Source of the DNA: Candidatus Altimarinota bacterium
GTDB taxonomy: Bacteria > Patescibacteriota > Gracilibacteria > Absconditabacterales > Absconditicoccaceae
Length of the DNA stretch: 60,457 nt
Assembly (NCBI GenBank): GCA_027046965.1
Contig: JALTWR010000007.1
Location: forward strand, 1 to 60,457
Reading direction: 5' to 3'
A model generated the notes under the pieces. The model saw only the letters and a program-made list of their open reading frames with translations, was not told the origin of the DNA and ran no database searches. A program made the translations under genes and the position numbers. Shown here piece after piece: positions 47,550-55,673 of the stretch (within the stretch, counting starts at the first letter, position 1; each line of letters opens with the position of its first letter).

Positions 47550-47897
47550 TTACTTCCTCACCTCTTCCACAATCTTATCAAACACTTGTGGAAAAACAAC
47601 AGCAATATTTGACAACACCTTCCTATTTAACAATATGTCTTTTTCTGAAGCCTTATTTACAAACTCTGAATATTTCATCCCCCTTTGTCTTAAAGCCGCG
47701 GACAATCTCTCAATCCAAAGCCTTCTAAAATCCCTCTTTTTTAGTTTCCTACCAACATAAGCATTTTGACCTTGTTTTATCAAAGCCAATCTAACCTGCT
47801 TATAAAGTTTACCTCTACCTAATCTAAATCATTTAGCCTGTTTAATAAATTTTTTGTGCCTTGCATGTCTTGTAAGCCCATTTTTAACTCTAACCAT
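47550..47897 (-). CDS. rplT: 50S ribosomal protein L20
   Basis: A 115-residue L20: VRVKNGLTRHARHKKFIKQA, GRKLKKRDFRRLWIERLSAA and LNRKVLSNIAVVFPQVFDKI. It is the third gene of infC-rpmI-rplT. In other bacteria L20 represses this operon through the leader; no such structure was identified here. Confidence 0.96.
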
Positions 47898-47919
47898 TGC
47901 TGATTATAATATTATCTTT

Positions 47920-48111
47920 CTAAAAACTCCCTGGTAACAATTTCTTTACCCTCCTAATCTCTACATCATCTAGCCTTCTTCCATACTTGTCTGATTTCAG
48001 AGATGCTCATTTATTTGTTAACAAGTGAGACTTCCCAGCTTTTTTGTGAATCACCTTTCCTTTTTTAGTTATCTTCACTCTTTTTGATAACCCACTATGA
48101 GATTTTAACAT
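47920..48111 (-). CDS. rpmI: 50S ribosomal protein L35
   Basis: A 63-residue protein. MLKSHSGLSKRVKITKKGKV and HKKAGKSHLLTNKGA fit L35; the glycine in NKGA is UGA. It lies two bases after infC. Confidence 0.93.
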
Positions 48112-48113
48112 AA

Positions 48114-48659
48114 TTATTTTTTGACCTTAGGTGTTAAATAAAGCAAATATCAAGTCCTCTCTTCCTTAATCCCTTGTGACTTCCCGTATGACAACAGCTC
48201 TTTTTCAATGTTTTGCAACCTTTCTTTCATCTTATCCTTAAAAACAAACTCTCTTCACCTCAATCTTCCCAATATTTTAACACTATATCAATCCTCTAGG
48301 AACTCTTTGGCCTTATTCATCTTTATCTGAAGATCATTTTGAGCTATTCCATACCCGAATGTTATCTCCTTTAACCCCTTATTTTTTTGTCATTTCTTTT
48401 TTTCCTTTTCCAACTTCTTTTGCTGATACAAAAACTTCCCATATTCCATAATTTTAACTACCGGGGTTTTTTCAGCCTCATTATATCCTATCTGAATTAA
48501 ATCTTTCTCTTCTTGCTGTGCCATCTCCAAAGCTTTTTGTATAGGAAGTTTCCCAAGCTTTTCTCCATCCTCAGATATAGCCAACACATAATTTCCTCTT
48601 ATCTCTTCATTTATCCAGTACCTTTTTTGATTTGATCTTTGATTCCCTCTAAAAGCCAT
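48114..48659 (-). CDS. infC: Translation initiation factor IF-3
   Basis: A 181-residue IF-3. N-domain: RYWINEEIRGNYVLAISEDG and EKDLIQIGYNEAEKTPVVKI. The linker EYGKFLYQQKKLEKEKKK leads to the C-domain (GLKEITFGYGIAQNDLQIKM). It starts with ATG rather than the AUU used for autoregulation in enterobacteria. A glycine after the linker is UGA. Confidence 0.96.
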
Positions 48660-48680
48660 TTAAGATATTATCTACTAAAA

Positions 48681-48756
48681 CGCCCCCGGCGGGACTTGAA
48701 CCCGCGATTTCCGGCGTGAGAGGCCGGCGTCCTGGACCGAGCTAGACGACGAGGGC
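48681..48756 (-). tRNA. tRNA-Glu (CUC)
   Basis: Anticodon loop CCUCUCA or CUCUCAC depending on stem register; the Glu-type start GCCCUCGUCGUCUAG and G73 favour Glu with CUC. It is a second glutamate isoacceptor (the other is UUC at 37368), unexpected in so AT-rich a genome. Confidence 0.85.
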
Positions 48757-48772
48757 ACAAAAGACGGAAGAT

Positions 48773-48846
48773 TACCCCCGGCAGGATTCGAACCTGCGAC
48801 CGCCGGCTTAGAAGGCCGTTGCTCTATCCAGCTGAGCTACGGGGGC
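48773..48846 (-). tRNA. tRNA-Arg (UCU)
   Basis: Anticodon loop CUUCUAA, acceptor GCCCCCG closed by a G-U pair, A73, no encoded CCA. Confidence 0.93.
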
Positions 48847-48940
48847 ACATTAACAAAGTTTAAATAACACAAAAAAAGATTTTTCGCCTCCTCCCCCATC
48901 TGGGGAAATCCAGCAATTGCTCCAAATACCTTTAACCTAA

Positions 48941-49017
48941 TGGTGGAGCCGAGGGGAGTCGAACCCCTGGCCTCCTGGGTGCAAACCAGGCGCTCTAGCC
49001 AACTGAGCTACGGCCCC
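48941..49017 (-). tRNA. tRNA-Ala (UGC)
   Basis: Anticodon loop UUUGCAC, acceptor GGGGCCG, A73, with CCA encoded. Confidence 0.95.
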
Positions 49018-49035
49018 ATAAAACGCTTTTAGATT

Positions 49036-49118
49036 TGGGCAGGGTAGGATTCGAACCTACGTAGCCTAACGGCGGCGGGTTTACAGCCCGCTGCATTTGA
49101 CCACTCTGCCACCTGCCC
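49036..49118 (-). tRNA. tRNA-Tyr (GUA)
   Basis: Long variable arm, anticodon loop CUGUAAA, acceptor GGGCAGG, A73, no encoded CCA. Confidence 0.95.
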
Positions 49119-49119
49119 A

Positions 49120-49359
49120 TTATTTGCCTCCGGTTTCTACCATAACAGGAACTCCTCATCACAAAGGAACTACTCAAAACACCATCAATCAACCCAAAAC
49201 CACCAATACCCCCCCCAACAAAACATATCCTTGTGAGGTCCCAAACAAATACTTTTCCATCCACTCCTGAGGCCCAAACATTTCCTCCAAATGCCTTGCA
49301 AATACTATCATACCCATGCCCGCTGCTATCAACAAAATCCCCACTAATATTCTTTGCAT
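49120..49359 (-). CDS. Hypothetical small membrane protein (79 aa)
   Basis: Two hydrophobic segments (RILVGILLIAAGMGMIVFA and GYVLLGGVLVVLGGLMVFG) around a short acidic loop. Four UGA glycines lie in the C-terminal third. It is wedged between tRNA-Gly(UCA) and tRNA-Tyr and must share their transcript. No family recognised. Confidence 0.6.
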
Positions 49360-49372
49360 ATTTGTGATACCT

Positions 49373-49446
49373 AGCGGGCGACGGGACTTGAACCCGTGCA
49401 GACAGAGCTGAATTCTGCCATGCTACACCAATTACATCACGCCCGC
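49373..49446 (-). tRNA. tRNA-Gly (UCA), decodes UGA as glycine
   Basis: A 74-base cloverleaf: acceptor GCGGGCG/CGCCCGC, D stem AUGU/GCAU, anticodon stem GCAGA/UCUGU (one G-U), loop AUUCAGC, T arm ACGGG/CCCGU and U73. The anticodon at positions 34-36 is UCA. Acceptor stem, T arm and U73 equal those of tRNA-Gly(UCC) in this window, so GlyRS should charge it. The short variable loop and seven-base-pair acceptor exclude tRNA-Sec. It is the first gene after a strong promoter. Confidence 0.93.
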
Positions 49447-49498
49447 AAATAAAAGAGTGTGCCTATGGTTTTATTATACCTAGAATAAAGCGTTGCCT

Positions 49499-49526
49499 AT
49501 TATAAAAATTTGTCAATCTATTTCAA
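49499..49526 (-). promoter_or_regulatory. Promoter of tRNA-Gly(UCA) and the downstream tRNA/infC run
   Basis: TTGAAA and TATAAT with a 16-base spacer on the minus strand, about 46 bases before the tRNA. The -35 box lies against the stop codon of the preceding DUF4012-like gene. A second TATAAT closer to the tRNA lacks a -35. Confidence 0.65.
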
Positions 49527-50822
49527 GAACTTTTTTTGTTCTAACCAAAAATCCATTATAACTTCATCTCTTGCTCCGGAAAACTTTCTGTCTCGCAAGA
49601 AATAAACAACATTGGAAGCTCTCCATCTTCAAATTTTTGGCTCATCAATAGTAGTTTTTTTGAGCACATACTTATTTGGATAGTAAATTTGAGACAATGA
49701 TTTTATATAGCTATAATATCCTAACACATACTTCGTTTTATCAGTAAGATTCACTCAAAACATTTTTTGAAGAGCATCAAAGATCTTTATCGCTTGTTTA
49801 TGAAGATCAAAATTATACCTATACACAGCCCTAATATGAATATTGGCACCTGTATAAGAACCAAGATCCCCCCCCTCTCATATATATTTCAAGACTCCAT
49901 TTTGCCACACATAGATTTCCTTGTTTACAAATAACCATCATTTTGTAAAAGATCTATCAGTATCAAACCAGTAAAATCCTCCGCTCAAATAAGGTCTTTG
50001 TCGTTTTTCAAACCCCTGCTTTAAATCTGGAATATAAAAATAAATCTTATTTTCAAACAAACTAGGGTCTTTGAAAAACAACTCCAAAGTCCTCTTTATC
50101 ATTTTATTTTGATAAGAGCTAACAAAAGCATTTACAAAACTCCTATATTTATCTTTGTTGGGTCTATTGTCTGAAATCTTAGAAGAGGCATTCCAAAATT
50201 CTCGCATAAGATGATAATTTATATATTCTGGAATTAACGCATCAAGCAGGTCTGATCTTAAAAAAATTACTCCTTGAATTTTTTCTCAGCTAAAAGTCTT
50301 TTCATAAAGAGTTTTAACTACTTTTCCATCGTAATCTGTAAATCATACTCTGGCACTATCTACAAAACCTATACACTTTGAAAATCCGATATCTTCTAAA
50401 GCTTGATCGCAAAAGTGTTCCTTTCTTATAGAAGGAAGTCGGTAAGAATCATGTATTTCAATGTTTTGGATCTGTCAACTTAGCACCTCAACCTTTGCAA
50501 ATGAACCTCGGAACCCTCCCAGAGGCCTTGCTTCACTCTTATTCATTAAAACAACTAAGTAAATAGCAGGCTGAGAGAAGCCCAACATTTTTTTTATCTT
50601 CAAATCAAAATGGTCTGAACTATTTGGGTTATAAAAAGCGTTAACTTTAGACATACTAGGGACTCTGACAAAAAGGTCTCAATATAAAACAACTGCTCCT
50701 CAAATATTCATAACACCACCTACAACTAATATCACAATACCAAAAATAAGACTGGAGAAAAAAACTTCTATCTTTCTTGAAATAAAGTTGCTTTGTCTAA
50801 ATCAAAAAGTCCTTAAGCTCAT
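49518..50822 (-). CDS. DUF4012-like membrane protein
   Basis: A 434-residue protein with one N-terminal membrane helix (FFSSLIFGIVILVVGGVMNI) and a large outside domain. The segment YLVVLMNKSEARPLGGFRGS matches the core of DUF4012 proteins (QN..ELR.TGGF), common in CPR and actinobacterial envelopes and of unknown function. It overlaps the DUF58 gene by 26 bases in an operon headed by murE, which suggests an envelope role. Confidence 0.7.
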
Positions 50823-51489
50823 TTATATAAGGATTGCTAGCGAAAGATAAATAATCAAAATTAGTTCAAAATCATATACTCTCAAAATCTAAAATGGAAT
50901 GAATGAATATTTCATTTGTTTTACTTAAACCTTTTATAATTTGTACTTCCTTTTTATCTAATGATAATAGATCTGATATAATCAAAATAACACGTCTTTT
51001 TTTTATCTTTGCTTGATATATCAAAAAGGATGATAGTCAACTTTGATATCTTCTTTTAACCTTAACTGTATAAAAAGGCCTTATTAGTTCTCAGAGCCTA
51101 GATACTTTGAAAGCTCTTATTTTATCATTTTCAACTCGAAACAATCTAATATTGGCTTTTTTTTGACGAAACCAACGATAAATATATGAAATTTCCTCCA
51201 GTATAGTTTGATATATCTTTTTATCATTTCTTCATTTTTCAAACCAATTGATGTTGATATCCAAAAATATATGAAAATCTACATCCTTAGTAGTTCTAAA
51301 AATATTTATATAAATTTTTCCTGTTTTCGCCGTTAGTTTCCAATTAATACTTTTAACTTCATCTCAAGGCTGATACAATCTTATGTCCTCTACTTCCAAA
51401 CCTTCTCCCTTGAGCTTTGACAAAAAATCTCCCCACCATGTACCTTTGAAAGGTTTTTTTAGTTTTTGATTTATGAATTTCGTAAACAT
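50797..51489 (-). CDS. DUF58-family protein
   Basis: A 230-residue protein whose YQPGDEVKSINWKLTAKTGK block is the DUF58 signature (GDEvRsIDWk.tAr), with the glycine as UGA. A vWA-like part with a degenerate metal site follows (FHIFLDININW, VILIISDLLS). Family members usually pair with MoxR ATPases, not seen here. It is four bases after murE and overlaps the DUF4012-like gene. Confidence 0.82.
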
Positions 51490-51492
51490 CCT

Positions 51493-52746
51493 CTATTTGA
51501 GAGAATAAATTATATTTTTATCTGATCGGCTCTCTTTCCCTCGATTTTCCCACCGCTGAGTTTCATGTCATTTACCAGCCACTAAAATAATATCCCCAGG
51601 CTCTGATATAAAATCCGCTAACTGTATAGCGGCTTTCCTATGAGGGATTAAATAAATTTTTAAAGGATCAACTTCCGCAAATCACTCACTGACATCCTTA
51701 ATAATTTCGTACCTACTTTCACCAGCAGGATCATCGCTAGTTAGTATGATCTTATCAGCAAATTGCTCAACTATTTTAGCCATCTGGGGTCTTTTGTACG
51801 GATCTCTCTCTCATGGAGCTCAAAATACCGCAATCAACTTACCACTTTGCGCTTTATTTGTTTGTCTCAAAAAAGATAAAACGTTTTTTAAACCATTTGG
51901 CGTATGAGCAAAGTCAACTACCCACGTTTTGGCTTTGTGTACAAAAACTTCCATTCTCCCAGGTAAAGGTGACATCCCCTCTAAAGAGGTCTTGATCTTT
52001 TCGATATCTACTCCCAAAAGCAATCCAACGCTGGCTGCAGCCAAGGCATTGTATACATTAAATTTGCCCAAAAGACTCATTTTAACATTTACTATTTGAG
52101 AAAGATATCCTAATTTAAATTTGGTATCATCTAGTGACTCTACAATATCCTGAGCAAATACATTTCACTTACGGATTATCCCATAAGAAAGACTTCTATC
52201 AAAAGGCAACTCCTCAAACCACTTTATCCCTATCTCATCATCTTTAGGAAACACAGCATATTTCACAGGTTTAGTTCCATTAAGAATGGATAAGAATAAT
52301 TTCTTTTTGGTCTGAACGTAATCTTCAAAGTTTTTATGATAATCAAGATGCTCAGGCGTGATATTGGTTAAAACTCCCATATCAAACTCAACTCAATCAA
52401 ATCTATGTTGATGAAGAGCATGAGAGCTAACCTCTACTACCACATATTTTATACCTTCCGATTTTGCTAAACTCAGATAATGTTGCAACAAAAAAGGATC
52501 GAATGAGGTCATTTTAGTCTGGTTAGGGAGCTCTTGATCTCAAAACTTGATATTAATAGTAGACAAAAGTGCAGCTTTTGAAATATTGTCATTTATAATT
52601 TTATGAATCATATTGGCAGTAGTAGACTTACCATCAGTTCCTGTAACTCCAATAACAAAAAGATCTTTAGAAGGATTGCCATATATTTTAGTTGCCAATA
52701 TCGCTCTTGTTCTTTTATAAACATGATATACAACACTATCACGCAT
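51493..52746 (-). CDS. murE: MurE-type UDP-MurNAc-dipeptide ligase, short N-terminus
   Basis: A Mur ligase of 417 residues that adds the third amino acid of the peptidoglycan stem. GVTGTDGKSTTANMI is the ATP site, NITPEHLDYH the central motif, LGKFNVYNALAA the hinge and GKGHETQ the C-terminal motif. The ATP loop begins at residue 33, so most of the usual N-terminal UDP-binding domain (about 90 residues) is missing. The selectivity motif reads DDPA rather than DNPR, the pattern linked to lysine- instead of diaminopimelate-adding enzymes. First gene of the murE-DUF58-DUF4012 unit. Confidence 0.85.
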
Positions 52747-52779
52747 GGAAAAACACTATTAAAATAAATAATTAAGTAG

Positions 52780-52807
52780 TTTATAAGGCTTTTTAAAAAA
52801 TATTCAA
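52780..52807 (-). promoter_or_regulatory. Promoter of the murE unit
   Basis: TTGAAT and TATAAA with a 16-base spacer on the minus strand. The -35 box adjoins the T run of the HU terminator. Confidence 0.6.
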
Positions 52808-52836
52808 ACAAAAAAAGGAGGGCACAGTCCCTCCCT
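52808..52836 (-). terminator. Rho-independent terminator of the HU gene
   Basis: GGAGGG/CCCTCC stem with a six-base loop; on the minus strand it is followed by a run of T. Confidence 0.85.
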
Positions 52837-52858
52837 ACACAATAAGATAAGCCCGAAA

Positions 52859-53131
52859 TTATCTAACAGCTTTTTTAAATTCGCTTCCAGCTTTAAATAC
52901 AGGTAACTTCATTGCAGGAATTCTAATAGTTTCTCTTGTCCTTGGATTAACACCTGTCCTAGCTTTCCTCTCAGATACTTTAAAAACACCAAAACCTTGA
53001 ATTCTAACTTCACCATCTTTTCTAACACCTTCAACCACAGCATCTAAAAATGCATCCACCATTTCTGCTGCTAATTTTTTAGTAACACCTGTTCTTTCAG
53101 CAACAAGATTAACCAATTGTGTCTTTGTCAT
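52859..53131 (-). CDS. DNA-binding protein HU
   Basis: A 90-residue histone-like protein. MTKTQLVNLVAERTGVTKK, the GFGVFKVSERKARTGVNPRT arm and IPAMKLPVFKAGSEFKKAV are typical of HU; IHF would need a specific partner. It has its own promoter and terminator, so is monocistronic. Confidence 0.95.
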   Translation of the reverse strand: MTKTQLVNLVAERTGVTKKLAAEMVDAFLDAVVEGVRKDGEVRIQGFGVFKVSERKARTGVNPRTRETIRIPAMKLPVFKAGSEFKKAVR

Positions 53132-53164
53132 AATTTTAAACTTAAAATATAAATAGACACTCGA

Positions 53165-53192
53165 ATTGTAAAACTTTTTTTGAACTTTTCAA
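53165..53192 (-). promoter_or_regulatory. Promoter of the HU gene
   Basis: TTGAAA and TACAAT with a 16-base spacer; about 33 bases to the ATG, with no Shine-Dalgarno site in the leader. Confidence 0.6.
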
Positions 53193-53200
53193 GTCTTTTT

Positions 53201-53806
53201 CTACTTTTTTAGTAGCTTTTTTAGCATTTTAACCCCTCTAGAAGCTCTTTGTCTGACATTGTCAATAGAAATACTAAGAATTTGTGAAATTTCCTGATTC
53301 GTCTTATTTTCCACATATTTTAAGAATAAAACAACTTTGTACTTTTCTGGTAAACTTGAAAGTGCAACTTTAATATCTTCTCGTTGAAAATCTTCATTTA
53401 AAATATCTATTATTTCTTTTTCATCTCATTCTACCTCGAATTCCTGCTGGGATCAGTCAAGGTCAACCCTCTTGAGATATGAAAAATATACTTCCTTCTT
53501 TCTCTTTAAAAAGTCCTTTACTCAATTGTTTAACACAGCAAACAACCAGCTTCTAAAAGCAGAAAACGATCTAACTCACCCAACTCACTTCCAAACCTTA
53601 ACATAAAAATCACTCAAAATATCACTAACGTCCTCCTTTTTTAAATAACTATAATTAGACAAAACATAACGAAAAAAAATATCAACACTTTGCTGATAAA
53701 AAAGCTCAAAAGCTTTGGGATCTTTATTTTTAAGTTTTTCAAATAGCTGAGGTGAAACAAAATCCATAAAATTGTTATAGATCTTAAATATTTTATTAAG
53801 GCTCAT
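53201..53806 (-). CDS. ECF-type sigma factor
   Basis: A 201-residue sigma-70-family protein. Region 2 is visible as LFEKLKNKDPKAFELFYQQ and DILSDFYVKVWKGVGGVRSF, followed by SWLFAVLNNGVKDFLKR. Region 4 is LSSLPEKYKVVLFLKYVENK with the helix-turn-helix NQEISQILSISIDNVRQRAS. It overlaps the end of an upstream membrane coiled-coil protein by 11 bases. A FecR-like protein at 40073 is a possible anti-sigma. Confidence 0.85.
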
Positions 53807-54191
53807 TCAATATTTCACCAACTTTCTGAGCCACCTGAGGTTCATAGACCTCCAATAACTCTTTTAGTTTAGCTGTTAATTCGCTCGCTTTTTCCATATT
53901 GTGAAGATACCTATTTAGCTTTCCAACAACATCTTTCAAGTCCTTGTTTTCCTCCAAAATTTTTTTAGATTCTTTTTTCAAAAATTCTAACTCCTCCTTG
54001 AAAGCTTCATTTTCTTTGAACAGCAGATCCTTTTCATATTTACATTCTTTAAGTTTCAACGACAATTCTGCTATATTCCTACCCTTAGGCGTAGATTTCA
54101 TACCAAGCGCAAAACCCACACCAAAAGCCAATACAATCAACACTAATCCAAGAATTAGTTCCATATAAATTTTTAAAACCAAATAAAACAC
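53796..54191 (-). CDS. Membrane-anchored coiled-coil protein (131 aa)
   Basis: One membrane helix (MELILGLVLIVLAFGVGFAL) is followed by a coiled coil of about 85 residues rich in Lys, Glu and Leu heptads. A shorter start at that MELILG methionine (nine codons in) is equally possible. It overlaps the ECF sigma gene and may act with it as a membrane-side partner; this is inference from order only. Confidence 0.65.
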   Translation of the reverse strand: MFYLVLKIYMELILGLVLIVLAFGVGFALGMKSTPKGRNIAELSLKLKECKYEKDLLFKENEAFKEELEFLKKESKKILEENKDLKDVVGKLNRYLHNMEKASELTAKLKELLEVYEPQVAQKVGEILNEP

Positions 54192-54261
54192 CCAAATTTT
54201 AGATATTTAGCTTTTATATTCAAGCAAACCGATTAAGCTACATATTGTCAAGCTCAAAAGA

Positions 54262-54289
54262 TTGACATTTTAGTCTGCAAAATTAAAAT
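54262..54289 (+). promoter_or_regulatory. Promoter of the gene at 54327
   Basis: TTGACA and TAAAAT with a 16-base spacer, giving a leader of about 30 bases. Confidence 0.55.
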
Positions 54290-54326
54290 TATGATAAGTA
54301 GCACTTTTATCAAAACAAAAACAAAA

Positions 54327-54887
54327 ATGGATAAAATCAAAGAAAGCTTGCAAGCTTTAGGGACCTTGCTTGAAAAGATTGAATTGGATGTTAAAAGAGC
54401 AAGACTTCTGATAAACCAATTTGTAAGTTGAGATTTTGAAATTTCAGAAAACGATCTCAAGGAATTTGAAAAATTGGCTCAAAAATTCGTAAACTATGAA
54501 GAAGAGGAAGTCAAAGTAATAGAAGGCATATACGATGGATATTTTATGATAGGTTCAGACAAAAACAAATATCCAGTCCCTCTAAATTATGCTAGTAAAA
54601 CAAAACTAATCCCTGGAGATGCCCTAAAGTTGAGGATAATGAAAGATGGCAGATTAATATATAAGCTAATCGGCCCAGCACCAAGAAAATATATAAAGGC
54701 CACTCTAACCAAATCTGATGAGGGTAAACGAATAGCAATAACCGATGAGGGTAAAACCTATTTTTTAAACCAAGCAGCTGTAACATTTTTCAAAGGCAAG
54801 CCAGGAGACGAGCTAAGCATAATAATAAATGCTGAAAACAAAGGCTCCCATGCAGCTATTGAAGCTTTAATTGAAAAAAGAGAATAA
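54327..54887 (+). CDS. Conserved-looking hypothetical protein (186 aa)
   Basis: The first 60 residues are helical (KIKESLQALGTLLEKIELDV). The rest is beta-rich, with two related parts: YDGYFMIGSDKNKYPVPLNY with LIPGDALKLRIMKDG, and KRIAITDEGKTYFLNQAAVT with GKPGDELSIII. Both halves look like barrel domains with a PGD turn, as in some RNA- or polymerase-binding proteins. I cannot name the family. Monocistronic with a strong terminator. Confidence 0.65.
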
Positions 54888-54906
54888 GCTAGAAAAACTT
54901 AAAAAC

Positions 54907-54932
54907 AAAAAGGGCCAATTGGCCCCTTTTTA
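54907..54932. terminator. Bidirectional terminator
   Basis: GGGCC AATT GGCCC stem with flanking A and T runs. It serves the convergent 54327 and pilin genes. Confidence 0.8.
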
Positions 54933-54954
54933 TTATCGCAAAATACAAAACTCA

Positions 54955-55599
54955 CTAATAACCAACTGTATAAACCATTTGATCATTAGTAATTGCTGTA
55001 CCCTCGGTGATAGTATTTCAACAAATTGTAGTTGTTCCCGCTGGATCTAATTTTACTCTCTCACATTTATGAGCATTATAATCCTCAAATGAGTTAAATG
55101 TATAAGTCCCATTTGTAACGGCAACAGAAGTAGCACCTCAAGAAAAAGAAGGTGTAGTGGTATAATCCCCATTTCTTAACACATAATTAGAATTCTTTTT
55201 AGGAGTTTCAGTATTAGCAATTAACACAAACGATGCTCTGTCTGCTCAAGCTTTTTTCAACCGACTATAAGCATATATCGCAGGATTACACCCATTTGCT
55301 CTAGTTCAATAAGCAACTCTTTGGGCTTGAGGATCCTTTGGAATGGTAGCCATATTCTCCAACAAGGCAGCTTCTACATCAGGATCATCAACACAAGTAC
55401 CATTAGGATACGCACCTTCGTCACTCTCGTAAGCTGCTAAAGCGTTTGCAATTTGAGTAAGGTCTGCCTTTCTAGCAGTATCCCTTGCCCTTCATTGTGC
55501 TCCTGTTAATCTTGGAATCAATGCCGCAGCTAAAATACCAATAATAACCACTACTATAAGCATTTCCACCAACGTAAAAGCTCTAAGGTCGCGTTTCAT
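54955..55599 (-). CDS. Type IV pilin-like protein (major or minor pilin)
   Basis: A short basic leader, MKRDLRA, precedes FTLVEMLIVVVIIGILAAAL, the class III prepilin signal and helix, with the Glu at position 5 of the mature protein. The residue before the cleavage site is Ala rather than the usual Gly. The 200-residue mature part has four Cys and a Thr/Ser-rich C-terminal beta region. It should be exported and assembled by a system including PilB (3893). Which pilin role it has is open. Confidence 0.87.
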
Positions 55600-55673
55600 T
55601 TTTAATTTTTAATTTATAAAACACTAAAAGGGTAGTCTTTTGATTTATTTTTTCAAGAGATATTAAGCAAACT

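Noticed and set aside
48847-48940. Terminator or riboswitch between tRNA-Arg and tRNA-Ala
   Set aside because: A short CCCC/GGGG hairpin can be drawn on the minus strand, but the T run is separated from it; evidence is too weak to list.
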